From the NCBI RefSeq assembly GCF_000143415.4, contig NW_003314321.1, positions 124,001-188,000 of the forward strand: DNA of 64,000 bases, in the 5' to 3' direction. The stretch's first letter is position 1, and each line of letters begins with the position of its first letter. Below, one piece after another: positions 21,985 to 32,578 of this stretch. Below the pieces are notes generated by a model. The model saw only the letters and a list, made by a program, of their open reading frames with translations. It did no database searches and was not told the DNA's origin. Source of the stretch: Selaginella moellendorffii (taxonomy: Eukaryota > Streptophyta > Lycopodiopsida > Selaginellales > Selaginellaceae). The position numbers and the translations under genes were made by a program.

Positions 21985-22450
21985 GATGTTTTAAAAAGTT
22001 ATATGCAATATATATTTAGTTTTCTAGAAGTCTTCTTGAGTATGCATGGCACAACATATGTAATGTGTAAATTGAGGAGTGGTATGAGAAATCTATTTAT
22101 TAATGATACATTAAAAGACAATTGAATGCATCCACTTGCAATGAGAAAGATGTATCACACGTCAATGTGATAATAATTGTGACAGTGATAGTGTCAATGC
22201 AGCAGATAGTGACAGTGACAGACACAGTGTCAGTGTTAGAGATGACAGAGTTACAGTGTCAATTTGTCAAATTTCATAATTACTAGTATTATGAGTTTAC
22301 TATCTATATGCAATACAATTTTGTTAATAAAAAAAAAGGCGAGAGGGGGGAAGGGGGGGGGGGGGGAAGGAGGGGGGGAGATGGATAATACATAGTGTAA
22401 GAATTATTAGTAGCTAGAATTTTCAATAGGATGGCCTAAAAATACTATAT
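21985..22450. repeat. Short GTGACAGT repeats and a poly-G tract
   Basis: Around 22185-22260 GTGACAGTG and GTGTCAGTG words repeat. At about 22333-22380 there is an A-run followed by a purine tract with a 13-14 G homopolymer and several G3-G7 runs, which could form a G-quadruplex on the plus strand. No gene is seen. Confidence 0.7.
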
Positions 22451-22453
22451 TCA

Positions 22454-22969
22454 GCACTTGTGAATGTAATATTTACTAACAGAATATTGTTCTTTACTAT
22501 GAAGCGATAATGGTTGTGTTCTTAACTCTTTCTTAATTTTCTTATACATCCATTTATGCACACCTTCCACACAAGTTTTTGGGCAATTTTGATAGTGTTC
22601 TAGAAAAGTTTCTAGACCCATACAGTCTTTTGTTTTATCTAAATAAAAGTAGCAAATGGGATACTGGAAATAATATGTATTCATTCTTTCAAAAGTTTCA
22701 ACCATATCTGGAGCAAGATCTTGAAGAAACATCTGGCATCACTCTTGAAGCATATGAGGCAATCCATCTTTAGTAGCAACATCTAGAACATTATTTGGAA
22801 GAGGGATCTCTTGTTCAGTCACACTTGGGGCTACAAAAGAAAAAACCTTATAATGATTATTGTGTGGAGGGAAGGGTGAAATGTTGGTAGAAGTTGAAGA
22901 CAAAGGTGGAAATTTATATAAAACATATGGGGGCCAAGTGCAAGTAGTAATAACATTTTCCTTAGCCAT
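22454..22969 (-). pseudogene. Cys-rich protein gene relic, copy A
   Basis: The minus strand reads MAKENVITTCTWPPY...GLPHMLQE, one TGA (22739-22741), then in the same frame MFLQDLAPDMVETFERM, YPICYFYLDKTKDCMGLETF, LEHYQNCPKTCVEGVHKWMY to a stop at 22451. Spaced Cys and His residues suggest a small zinc-binding fold. A diverged second copy lies about 780 bp away on the same strand. I do not recognise the family. Confidence 0.5.
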
Positions 22970-23239
22970 TCCTACACTTTAAACAAACTAAAATTTCAAT
23001 GTTGAAAGCATCCCTTGTCGGTATTTATACTAAGAAAAGATCTAGGGGTTCTTGAAAGTGTAAATTGTCAGTCTCAAAAATGGGACTTTAAAATTATAAT
23101 AGTGTCAAAACTACTTGTATATATAATAATGTCTTTATATATGCTAGAATACTATCATTCTTGAAAATATAAGATTCTCCACTTTACTCATAATGAACTA
23201 AACTTTTGAAGAAATTGTGCATAACTTTCACATTATGTT

Positions 23240-23785
23240 AAAGGGTGGCCTAAATATCTTATATTCAGCACTTACTAATATAGTGTTCACCAATGAAATA
23301 TTGTTCTTCACCATGAAATCATAATAGTTGTGTGTTTTTAATTTTTTCTTGATTTTTTTATACATTCAATACGTGTGCACACCTTTCAAACCCACTCTTG
23401 GGCATTTGCGACAATGCTCAATAAAATTTACCAAACCCATGCAACCATCTGTCTTGTTTAAATAAAAATTACATGTAGAACACCAAAAATAATATGTATC
23501 TACATTAAGCTCTTATGCCATATTTGGAGCAAGATCTTGAAGAAAATGTTGACATCACTCTTGGAGCATTGAAGGTAATCCAACTCTTTTAACAATATCA
23601 TAAGGAAGGAATTCTTGTTTAGTTGCAGTCAAGGTCGTAAATGGAAAAGCCTCACAACAACCTTCAAAATGAAAAGGAGGATTATTATGTAGAGGTGAAG
23701 GTGAATTATTGGTTTAGATTGAAGATGGAGGTGGAGACTCACATGAGAGGCTTTCATGACCAAAAGTAAACTTCTTTTTAACCAT
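23240..23785 (-). pseudogene. Cys-rich protein gene relic, copy B
   Basis: Same order of peptides as copy A with more stops: GLPSMLQE, a stop, then HFLQDLAPNMA, CNFYLNKTDGCMGLVNFIEHC, KGVH, MYKKIKKKLK. The shared in-frame TGA after MLQE in both copies suggests it was present before duplication, or that it hides a small intron. Confidence 0.5.
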
Positions 23786-24009
23786 TGCAACACACAAAAA
23801 GAATTAAACTTCCCAACAATAAGAATTCTTTGATTAATATATTATATTTAAATCTCAGAAATGATGTTTTAATATGACATGACAATATATTGAATCATAA
23901 TTATCAGTCTCAGTAATTACAACCTACTATGAGAGACAAGTGGCTATGGATTCCAGAAGCTAAAAACTAACATATAATTAATACGTAGCCTTATTTTATA
24001 TAGCTAGCT

Positions 24010-24395
24010 TACCATATATAATAATGGAAAATGCACACAGGCATACGAGTGTGCCTTTTTGCAAGATTACCTTTCAATCTCAAAATCATATATAGATTTA
24101 ACTCTTTAATTTATCCACCACATCATATATATTACACACTTATACTCTTTGCAAAGATAAAACATATCAAAAGGAATAAGATATATATTAAAAACTTACT
24201 TTTTTTTTATAATATTTTAGTGGATTACAAAAGCTATTGAAATTTTTATAAGCAAAACAAAGGTAATGGAGTTTGGCGCAAATTCAGTATATTAGAGCAA
24301 ATGGTCCAGATTGAAATCAATCTGATGGCTATCAAAATCCCTCTACACTAATATTAGTATATGGCATTATAGCCGTACACTTGGACCTCACATAT
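24010..24395 (-). mobile_element. Solo LTR of the Ty3/gypsy family seen at 59.3 kb
   Basis: Reverse-complemented, about 24390 to 24290 matches the LTR at 59287-59400 in order: GTGAGG-CCAAGTGTACGGCTA, TATACTAATATTAG, GATTTCAATCTGGACCA. A further shared word, TTGCAAGATTACCTTTCA, recurs near 61215. No internal element sequence flanks it, so it is a solo or remnant LTR, inserted downstream of the dioxygenase gene. Confidence 0.6.
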
Positions 24396-24639
24396 TTATA
24401 ATTAATATTTTAATTAAAAGTATTATAAATATGTTAATGCAAGAATATTTAAATAATTAAACTCTAGCATATTTTTATTTTTATACCAGCTAGTACTATT
24501 AAACAGAGATAAAATTATCTTGAAAATTTATATTTATAAAAGTCTTAAAAGTTTTATTTTAACTTAATTCATAATTAAATGACATATAAATGTCTTATTT
24601 AATTAGTGAGTTCCAATTATATCATTTAGTCTTCTCGTT

Positions 24640-25802
24640 TCACATTTTTCCCTTCGATATACTTATTATAGATGTCTCTTTTGATAATCGAGCTTTATAC
24701 TGTGCTGGGTTTTGATTGTCTAAAAGCTCCTGGATAGGAGCAATTGTTGCTTGAGCACAAGGATTGAAGAAGAATGCCATTGACATCCTATATAAGTTAC
24801 GATTCACAATAGCTCTATGAATAACGCTCTTGAATATCCCATTTGTCATAATCTGTCCAAACATCCAAGTTAAAAATGAAATATACATATTAATTTAGTT
24901 TTTACTCACCTCAACTTGATCACCAACATTAACAATCAATGCATTTGAGTTACATTTCACATTATACCATTTACCTTCCTTTTGGATTTGTAATCCACCA
25001 ACTTGGTCTTGCCATAAAATTGTAATACCACCACTATCTGAGTGTGGATTAAGTCCAAGTGCAGGTTCTGGATCTGGACAAGGAGGATAATAATTCAGTT
25101 GAACAATCATCTCCTCATTGCTATATGTTTCTTGCAACTTGTTCTCATGTAAACCCAATGCTTTTGACATGACCATAAGTAGTTTTTTCCCCAATATTTG
25201 CATATGTTTGACATAATTCTTGGTCACCTCCCTGAAAATAGTTTGATAAGTATTAAATAAAATAATAATGGTCACATACCCATAATGGATTGGAATATTT
25301 GGGTATAGATGATTATCTAGATTATCACATTTGAACCAATGTTGAAGATGATCATGCCAATCCAAGTAAGATTCCTTACTAGGAGTAAGACTTGTGCAAA
25401 ACCTCATTGGGTTAAACACATCTTCAGAAAAATATTTCATTTTTTCTGTAGTTGACAAGTTGAAGAATGTATGTGTGTTTTTTACCATATCTTCAATTAC
25501 ATCTTCTGGCACTCCATGATTAACCAGCTATAAAATAAACACATTAATAAATATAATTTAACACTTATAAAGATCATAATTACCTCAAAAAATCCCCATT
25601 CCTCACAAGCAAATTTAATATCTTCCATTGCAGTCTTGCTTTGTAAATCAACACATGGAAGATCAATCCCTTCAAAAACCTCTTGTGGATTATGTCGCTT
25701 TTCGAATGGCTTTATATATGCACTAGGGAGAGATAAAACATTATGATCAACTAAGTCTTTTACACCTTTGAATGGAGAAGTTGGATCATAAGCAGGTGCC
25801 AT
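24640..25802 (-). CDS. 2-oxoglutarate/Fe(II)-dependent dioxygenase (plant DOXC type)
   Basis: Four exons join in frame to 333 residues: 25802-25584, 25527-25280, 25231-24910 and 24852-24640, with introns of 56, 48 and 57 nt. The N-terminal DIOX_N part has PCVDLQ and CEEWGFFE-LVNHGVP. The catalytic part has LNYYPPCPDPEPALGLNPHSDSG (His and Asp iron ligands in HSD), the third ligand in SVIHRAIVN and the 2-oxoglutarate-binding RMS (RxS) motif. Plant members (SRG1-like, flavonol synthase, GA oxidase and others) oxidise small metabolites in the cytosol. Substrate cannot be told from sequence. All catalytic residues are present and no frame damage is seen, so the gene looks functional despite the AT-rich surroundings. 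A decayed piece of a related exon 4 lies near 50.05 kb. Confidence 0.9.
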
Positions 25803-26460
25803 AACCTTAAAATATATTCAAACCTCAAACTCTATATCAAACTTCTGTCTTCTATCTTCCAACTGCTTTTGCTCTCAAGTATATTTGTGAAAGACCTAGC
25901 CCAATCTTATATACAAAAGTCACTGTACTTTCTATGAAATTTCATGTGCAAGTTATTTCTTCAGTTTTGTACTCTTGTTTTCAGTTCTGTATCTATTGAA
26001 GATATTCTATGAAACTTCAAATTCAAGTTATTTCTTCAACATTGTATGCTTGTGGTCAATATAAAAACAAATATAAAATCTCTCATTTTCAAAGACAATC
26101 TTCGATAAAACACAAATATTTGTTTTCAAATGTTGCTGCCTGACAACACAAATTGACAATCTTCACTCCAGTCCAATTCAAAGTCAACATAGCAAACAAT
26201 ATTAAATTCTAACTTCCGGTTCTACCTCATACCATGCTACCTCCATACTACATGTAGTTTCTTTGTAAGCTGGATGGAAGCATCACAACTTAGCCGTGTC
26301 AAGGATAGGTAGGGACCAAACTGAAATTTCTTCTCGAATTCCAAACTAATCTCGAAAGAATACGAGCCACCAGTAAGACACGAAGAAGCCCCACGAATCT
26401 TCTCGTGATAGCCGAAATTAGGGTTTATATATGGTGTGCGAGGAAGGCGTAAGTACCAGC
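25803..26460. other. Upstream region of the dioxygenase gene
   Basis: AT-rich sequence with two partly similar segments (around 25910-25975 and 25985-26045, sharing CTATGAAA-TTCA and AAGTTATTTCTTCA words). No gene is supported. Confidence 0.4.
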
Positions 26461-26461
26461 C

Positions 26462-27161
26462 ATGGCTGCCCGGACTCCATGGTGCATGTGGCTGGTTCTG
26501 GTCTGTGCGGTTGTGGCTGTATCATCCGCCGGTGCTTTGATTCACTGAAAACTTTTCTCTTGATCATGCGATCTAGGTGACCAAACTGATGAAGCATGGA
26601 GATTGCAAGTCACGGCAATGATCCATGAGTCATTTGGGACTGGTGCCGCCTCTCTCCCCAGAAGCGATGTATGTTCTTCACATGGCGACCTCTTTGCGTG
26701 CTTGCAATCTGTGTTCTTGCATTTCTGCCTATGGGTATAGAGGTATGTGTCACTGGATCACACATCCCTTCCGCATAGCCTCCTCTTTGTTTCGATGCCT
26801 CCGCTGGCTACGCTGCAAGCCCCTGAGCATTGGAGGGGTGTTCTTGGGTTTTGCTGCGGTTTTGATCATCGGAATTGCTAGCAAGTCCGATGGTGACAAA
26901 GTCATCACTTTCCTGTCGGATTTGATGGCTTTTCTGGCGGCTATTGCGTTTGTAGGCTACATGTTTGCTGGAAACAATCTGAGAAGTGAAGCTCTAGACT
27001 TATCTTTCTCTTTTTCTTTGCAAACTTGGATGATCTTTGCAAGTGTTGGATTTTATTCAACGAAAAAGGTGATTGATTCTTCTAGTTGGAGGAAAATGGT
27101 CGCAGTCTATGTAACTCTTGCGTATTACATTCTTAGAAAGATGGAAAAAGAAGTGCGGTGA
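26462..27161 (+). pseudogene. EamA (drug/metabolite transporter) family pseudogene
   Basis: The first piece, MAARTPWCMWLVLVCAVVAV then SSAGALIH, looks like transmembrane helix 1 of plant EamA proteins. After a gap come RYVSLDHTSLPHSLLFVSMP (about 26741) and, in a shifted frame, KPLSIGGVFLGFAAVLIIGI then DLMAFLAAIAFVGYMFAG. Together they match the middle helices of an EamA domain. The frameshift lies near 26815. Much of the protein is missing, and the frame ends where tRNA-Phe begins. A truncated, frameshifted membrane transporter relic is the best call. Confidence 0.6.
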
Positions 27162-27178
27162 GCGTGGATTGAACACGC

Positions 27179-27221
<43 letters not shown>

Positions 27222-27226
27222 CCCGC
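27154..27226 (-). tRNA. tRNA-Phe (GAA)
   Basis: The 73-nt minus-strand sequence starts GCGGGGATAGCTCAGTTGG, has the anticodon loop CTGAAGA (GAA) and the T arm GTGTTCAATCCAC, and ends CACCGCA. It is a typical nuclear plant tRNA-Phe with one T-loop difference (GTTCAATCC instead of GTTCGATCC). A T-run that could stop Pol III is not obvious next to the 3' end. Confidence 0.93.
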
Positions 27227-27279
27227 TTAATATCCTAGAATATTTACAGAGATCGATTCCTTTACTTTGAGACGCCAGC

Positions 27280-27660
27280 GCGGTGATCAAATCGTTTTGT
27301 TTGCCAACACCACCAACGCGGATCCAAAGTTTTGCTCCAGTACCGACTTGATCTCCACGGCGGTGTGCTTGAGACTCCCGCAGCTGTTGCAAGCACACAG
27401 CAAGCAAAGCCACTCCACCACGGTAGCACAATTCGGCATGAACCCTCACCGGCTCTTGCACGTATCCGGCCCTGGCCAACAAGTCCACCATGCAGCAGAG
27501 GTTTAGGAGAGGTTAGCCATTGCTCTCAAGTTCCTCTCTTTGTGCAGGAGACAAGGTAGATGGCTGGTGCATCTATGCACTGGGCTGCAACACTCAGCAG
27601 CAATCGCGAAACTTCCCCTGCCAAGCACTCCAAAGAAAGCCAGCAACCATGGTATGCCAC
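27280..27660 (-). pseudogene. PPR protein relic (last PPR motifs and E region)
   Basis: Minus-strand pieces read HTMVAGFLWSAW, then CMVDLLARAGYVQEPVR, then after a frameshift FMPNCATVVEWLCLLCAC, GSLKHTAVEI and GSALVVLANKTI followed by a stop. This order is that of the C-terminal PPR and E motifs of plant PLS-class proteins. It is a truncated copy, next to tRNA-Phe, with at least one frameshift and several stops. Confidence 0.65.
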
Positions 27661-27999
27661 AACTGCCATTGATAAGATCTCAGTCTCTTTTCTAAAAACT
27701 TTAAAACTTCTTTTTCCAACTCATTGTGGCAGATCCAACACCAGGACAATAGTCAAAGCTCTAAGTGCTTATATATATTGCAAGTGTGAGGTGTTTTATA
27801 TGCAACTTTTGATAAATTCACAACTCTCTTTTGTGTTTTTAGGCATCATGAAATTGAGTGCTTTTCCAGAGCTGGTGATCAAGATGGCCAGATCGTTTAT
27901 CACATCTCTAACTCAAGGCAACCAAGTTAAGTACTGGATAAGGATAATAACGACCTTTCATTGTTTTGAAATGGACTGAAGGTGGTCGTGTAGATGGAT

Positions 28000-29400
28000 C
28001 TCATTGCTTGTGGCATTAGGCATGTTTAAATATCTTGAGAATAAAAATATAATTATAACCTAAACTAAAATCTTATAAAAATATTATATAAAGTAAATGA
28101 AATTGTCATAGAAACTATTCTGTAAACCTTGTACCAAACAGAAAGAAAATATTTTAAGATATATACATATAGTATAAAAAACTAACTTATATACTATGGA
28201 AAAAACCCTAAATATATCCACCTAAAACTATTGTATAAAACACAAGTTCACATTTTTTTAACCATATCAGTTTAAACATAAGTATAAATAATAAAACTTA
28301 TATAAAAACTTTATACACCTTCTAATGCTTGAAATGGTGGAATATTGATAAAGAAATCCATAAAGATAGATTTCCAAAACCCTCAAGCAAGAAGAAGTGG
28401 TTGGAAAGTATATTGAGGTGTCTTGGTTTATTGATATATATAATAAATATAAATAAAGTTTTTAAATACTTCTGCATATAGGGCCACCAAAATTGATATT
28501 AGATTAATTCCAATGTTTTACAGATACTAAAGTTTCTTATTGCTAAGGGATGCTTGGATGATATGTTACTACATCTCACCATTATATATATACAACAATG
28601 TATATCAATAAAGTAGCCCATCCCAAAATTATAATCACTATATGGGGTTGAAAAAGCACTAAAAAAAATTTCAATTATTAAGCTTTCTGAATAAATGGAT
28701 TAGTGGATTCAATTTGCTTCAATTTGCTTCAATTTGCAACTTGAGGGAATGATCAAGATAAGTAGAAAAGTTGTGCAAGGGCACTCCCATCACTGGATTT
28801 CCATGGAAATAACAAACATTTTGTGTCATTAAAATGTTGAGTATATGAAGCACTAAGTATTGAATCAAAAGTTAAGTTGGAAGTGAGGAAAGTTTAATGT
28901 TAAAATGTAGGGTTTTTAGGTGAAGGTGTGAGATAATTGTGTTGAGTAAAAGCATCAACATTTCCATTCTCTAAATGATATATAATCACAAATTAGAAAT
29001 GAGATAGTTATTAGGACCACCATATTTAATGCCGATTGAGAATGAATGTTGAAAATCAATATTGGAGTAATCACTGTAGACAATAATCATGTGATGAGAA
29101 TACTCAAAGAAATAATACCATACTTCAAAGGGTTAATAATTGCAATAACTCTTTGTTAAAGATATCATAATTGATCTTTACAACTGTGTACTTCTAAGAG
29201 TGAAAAACAATCAAATGAAACCCCCTTTTATAACAAGATAACACCTAAAACAAAATTTTAAGCATCTATCTCAAAAAAATATAACCTTATGTTGTCTTGA
29301 TGAATGAAAATTAAAATGGAAGTGAATGCAAATTTCAAGAGATAAAAAAAGTCTGAGCAACAAAAGATCACACAAAAAAGGCATTTTTTATGGTGAGTCA
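28000..29400. other. AT-rich decayed repeat sequence
   Basis: No intact gene. Position next to the reverse-transcriptase relic suggests this is the RNase H/integrase part of the same minus-strand gypsy element, but only scattered residues fit. Confidence 0.35.
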
Positions 29401-29404
29401 TGCT

Positions 29405-29700
29405 AAAGGGAAGAAGGTGCTAGAGAATACGATAGTCATGCTCTTTTTGAATTTCAAAGTATATAAGAAGATTGTCAAAATAAATAACAATAAAGATATC
29501 AAGGATGCCATTTACCATATATTGAAAAATAACAAGAGCATTGGTTAACCAAAATGCACCATCATTTATTAGAATTGATTATAATAAGTATGAAAGGCTA
29601 TTTTCTACTCATCACTATCCCAAATGCATGAGGTTATAAATACCATACAAGTCAATCTTGGTGAAGAATGATGCCTTAAAGAGCTACTTTAACATCTCAA
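29405..29700 (-). pseudogene. Ty3/gypsy reverse transcriptase relic
   Basis: Minus-strand frames read FTKIDLYGIYNLMHLG, then GDSDE-KIAFHTYYNQF, then LTNALVIFQYMVNGILD and IFIVIYFDNLLIY followed by KEHDYRIL. These align with the gypsy RT motifs (KIDL, GDEWKTAF, MPFGLTNAPATFQ, VYLDDILIYS, EHxxHL). The catalytic YLDD box is changed to YFDN and several stops and frameshifts are present, so it is inactive. Confidence 0.75.
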
Positions 29701-32480
29701 GGAGGAAACAAGAAAGGGGCATCCCAATAAGAAAAACTTTATTCAAGCCCATACAAGAAGTTAAAGTGGAATATTGGTTAGGTTACATAGTGATTTGGAG
29801 CATAACTTAAGAAAGCTATGGAAGTCAAAGTGCCATCAGTTTTGCTTGCATAATAACTACTTACTCTAAACTAACAAATTGTTATTAGTTGAATAATATG
29901 TTGAGGCTATAAGTGGAGATTGCTCCAACATTAAATTTGATATAACTTTTATTGCCTAGAAATTAAACTAGTCTATAAATCTATTTTGGGTATACATACA
30001 TACTAATCTCAAATGGCATAAACACATAAATATAGGTTTGTGGTTTGATTCTTGCCATAGCCAATAATGAATATACTTTTGAGAGATGGCAAATATATAA
30101 CACTAGACTATAGAGCATATTTGTTGTGAATGTGATTTTAAGTATCAAATTATACTTTTCAGCCAATCCTTATAGACATTCTCTTTATTGCCACAATAGC
30201 AAGATATCATTATTGTTCTCTTTATAGTTTTTACTTGAGTTAATTAAGAAACTGATTAATATATGTGTTTTTAAATCAGATAAACATAAAGTAGAAAATC
30301 CTATATGTGTCTTGTTGAGCATACTTAGCTCAGTTTGAGAAACTCAAGCCATTGGTTTGCACTTACTAATATTAGAACATAAGAATATACATTTATGATA
30401 TTGAGTTTAGACCCTTAATATTGCTATATGATAATTTACCATGTCTATAACACACCCTGCCTCATGCGTTGGTCCCATTTTGGTTCCATATACTATGGTA
30501 AGTGTCTAAATTTACTTAAGAGGCATATTTATGGAATATAGAAAGTGTGCTAAATCTCATGGTTTTGTTTCTATGTCCTAATTAACAATTTAACAATTCC
30601 ATATTTAGTAAATTGAAAGCATGGTTGCCCATTTGAGATATTAGTTTGGCTCCTATCAAGTTGTATTGCTCTTTATTCTACATCCAACTTGGGTTTAAGC
30701 TTAAGCTTCATATTGTTCTAGTTGGTGGGTACCCTCCTCCTCACGTTAGGCCATTGCTATGCCAAAATTGTATTTGTCTAACATTGTTTTGCATGCATAT
30801 GCTAAATATAAATAGTTGGTGCTCATAGGGGATATTGAGTGCATACCAAACTTTTATTTCGTAGGGCAATGGGCTTAAAGTTTAAATTCAAGTGCACTAT
30901 ATTTGGTATCAGAATTATCTCAATGATTTCTATCCAACTTTTGTCGGAGTTTTTAACTCTAATTTTATACACAAAGACTTTTGTAGTAAATTCAAAGTGA
31001 CATATGTAAGATTAATTGAATTGCACCATCCAATAAGAATATTATATGCATATTTATTTATTAATAAATGTATATATATAATTGGTAAGATGGCAAAAAA
31101 GAATTGTATATGGTGCTAAAACCTCTAGACAAGTGAATCAAAAGGAGGAAACTCCTATTGAAGATGCTAAGGAAAAGGCCAAGGTTGTATCAAAAGAGGA
31201 AAAGCTTAAAGTTATAGTGCTATAGTGTATAATTCAAGATGTTGAGATTGAAAATTTATAAGAAGTTTGTAAATTGAAGGAGAAAAAAAAGAAAAAGAAA
31301 GAAGTTGATGCAACAAAATTAGCTAAACTTAAGAAATTAAACTCCTTTTTAAGCTCTAAGGGCGATAAAGTTCTACAATTCCCCCTAAGCCCTTGAAACC
31401 ACCCAATTTCAAAGGTATGTGGGACTATTAAGTTTTGGGAGACTAAGTCTATAATATGAAAAACTATTCCATAGTAGTATATGTAGATGATTATATAAAA
31501 ATTGCATGTATGCTATCCTTTCTCACTAATCAAATAAAAAGAAGATATAATTTCTTTCAACAGCTCTTTAAGCTTTTGAATGCATTGGAAATCCATATAG
31601 ACTTTACAATATCTGTAGGTTTAAAAAAAAAATAAATTCAAAGAAATTCTAATAGTATATAGTTTTAATTCTTTATACATTTAAGACATTTTTGTTTTCC
31701 AAGGCACTTAATTATCAAATGTAAATATTCTTAGAAGCTAAAAAGTCAAATACATTCACAAAGAAAGGTTCTATAATTTTCCAAGTGAATTCTTTGACTT
31801 TTTATATGCAAACAAAAAATCATGTAGTAGCCAATTAGAGGAAAAAACATATAAATAAAATACATGAGCAAGTCTTAGATGTAAATAGAAATAGGATCAT
31901 CAAGCTACTTAGCTTGGTTCATCACATGGTTATAACTATAATCCTGTCTCATCTTATATTAACCCAATATCAACAAAGGAAGTGGTGATTACAATAAGTG
32001 AGGCAGTTTAAAGGGATTTACATTAGCAAATCAACAGCAGTCGCTTATTCTTAATCTTGATAGGTGAGAGTATTGATTGGACACTAAAGCTTCCTGCATA
32101 ATCTACATTTAGTTCTTGGGATAGAGCATTTAATGTGTGGATGAACATGAAAAATAAAAAAAGTGGTGATATATTACTTAATTAAATAGAATGAAAGCTT
32201 TTATTGTCTTTTATCTTTCATTTGAAAAATAAATTTCATTTTTACCTTTTCACATGAAATCTTCTAAGGAAAAGGAAATAAGCCTTTTAAATTTTGGCAA
32301 AAAGAATAATGATATCAATAACAAAAATTTGATATTACCTTATGTGCTTAAAGCTTTTGTGGTTGCTATGTCATGGCCCTCTATGTCAAATGATTTACTC
32401 ATTATAGGTGATGACCCCAATGCCATTGCTACTTTAAGCTGATGTTAATTAGTGATTCCAGATGAAGGACATTGGCCAGG
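29700..32480. other. AT-rich region with no intact gene
   Basis: Probably the 5' part of the same decayed retroelement plus unrelated decayed sequence. Around 31090-31380 a lysine/glutamate-rich pattern resembles coding DNA, but stops interrupt it and no family is recognised. Confidence 0.4.
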
Positions 32481-32578
32481 TCTCCTACTTTCTTAAACAT
32501 GTAATAATAGCCATGCTGAATAAAAAGTCGTCAGCATCAAAGCAAGAGGAAACAAAGAAATTTATAACGTCCTCATAG

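Noticed and set aside
27267-27559. Plus-strand frames of 75-79 residues beside tRNA-Phe
   Set aside because: The minus strand of the same bases matches PPR/E motifs, so these are shadows.
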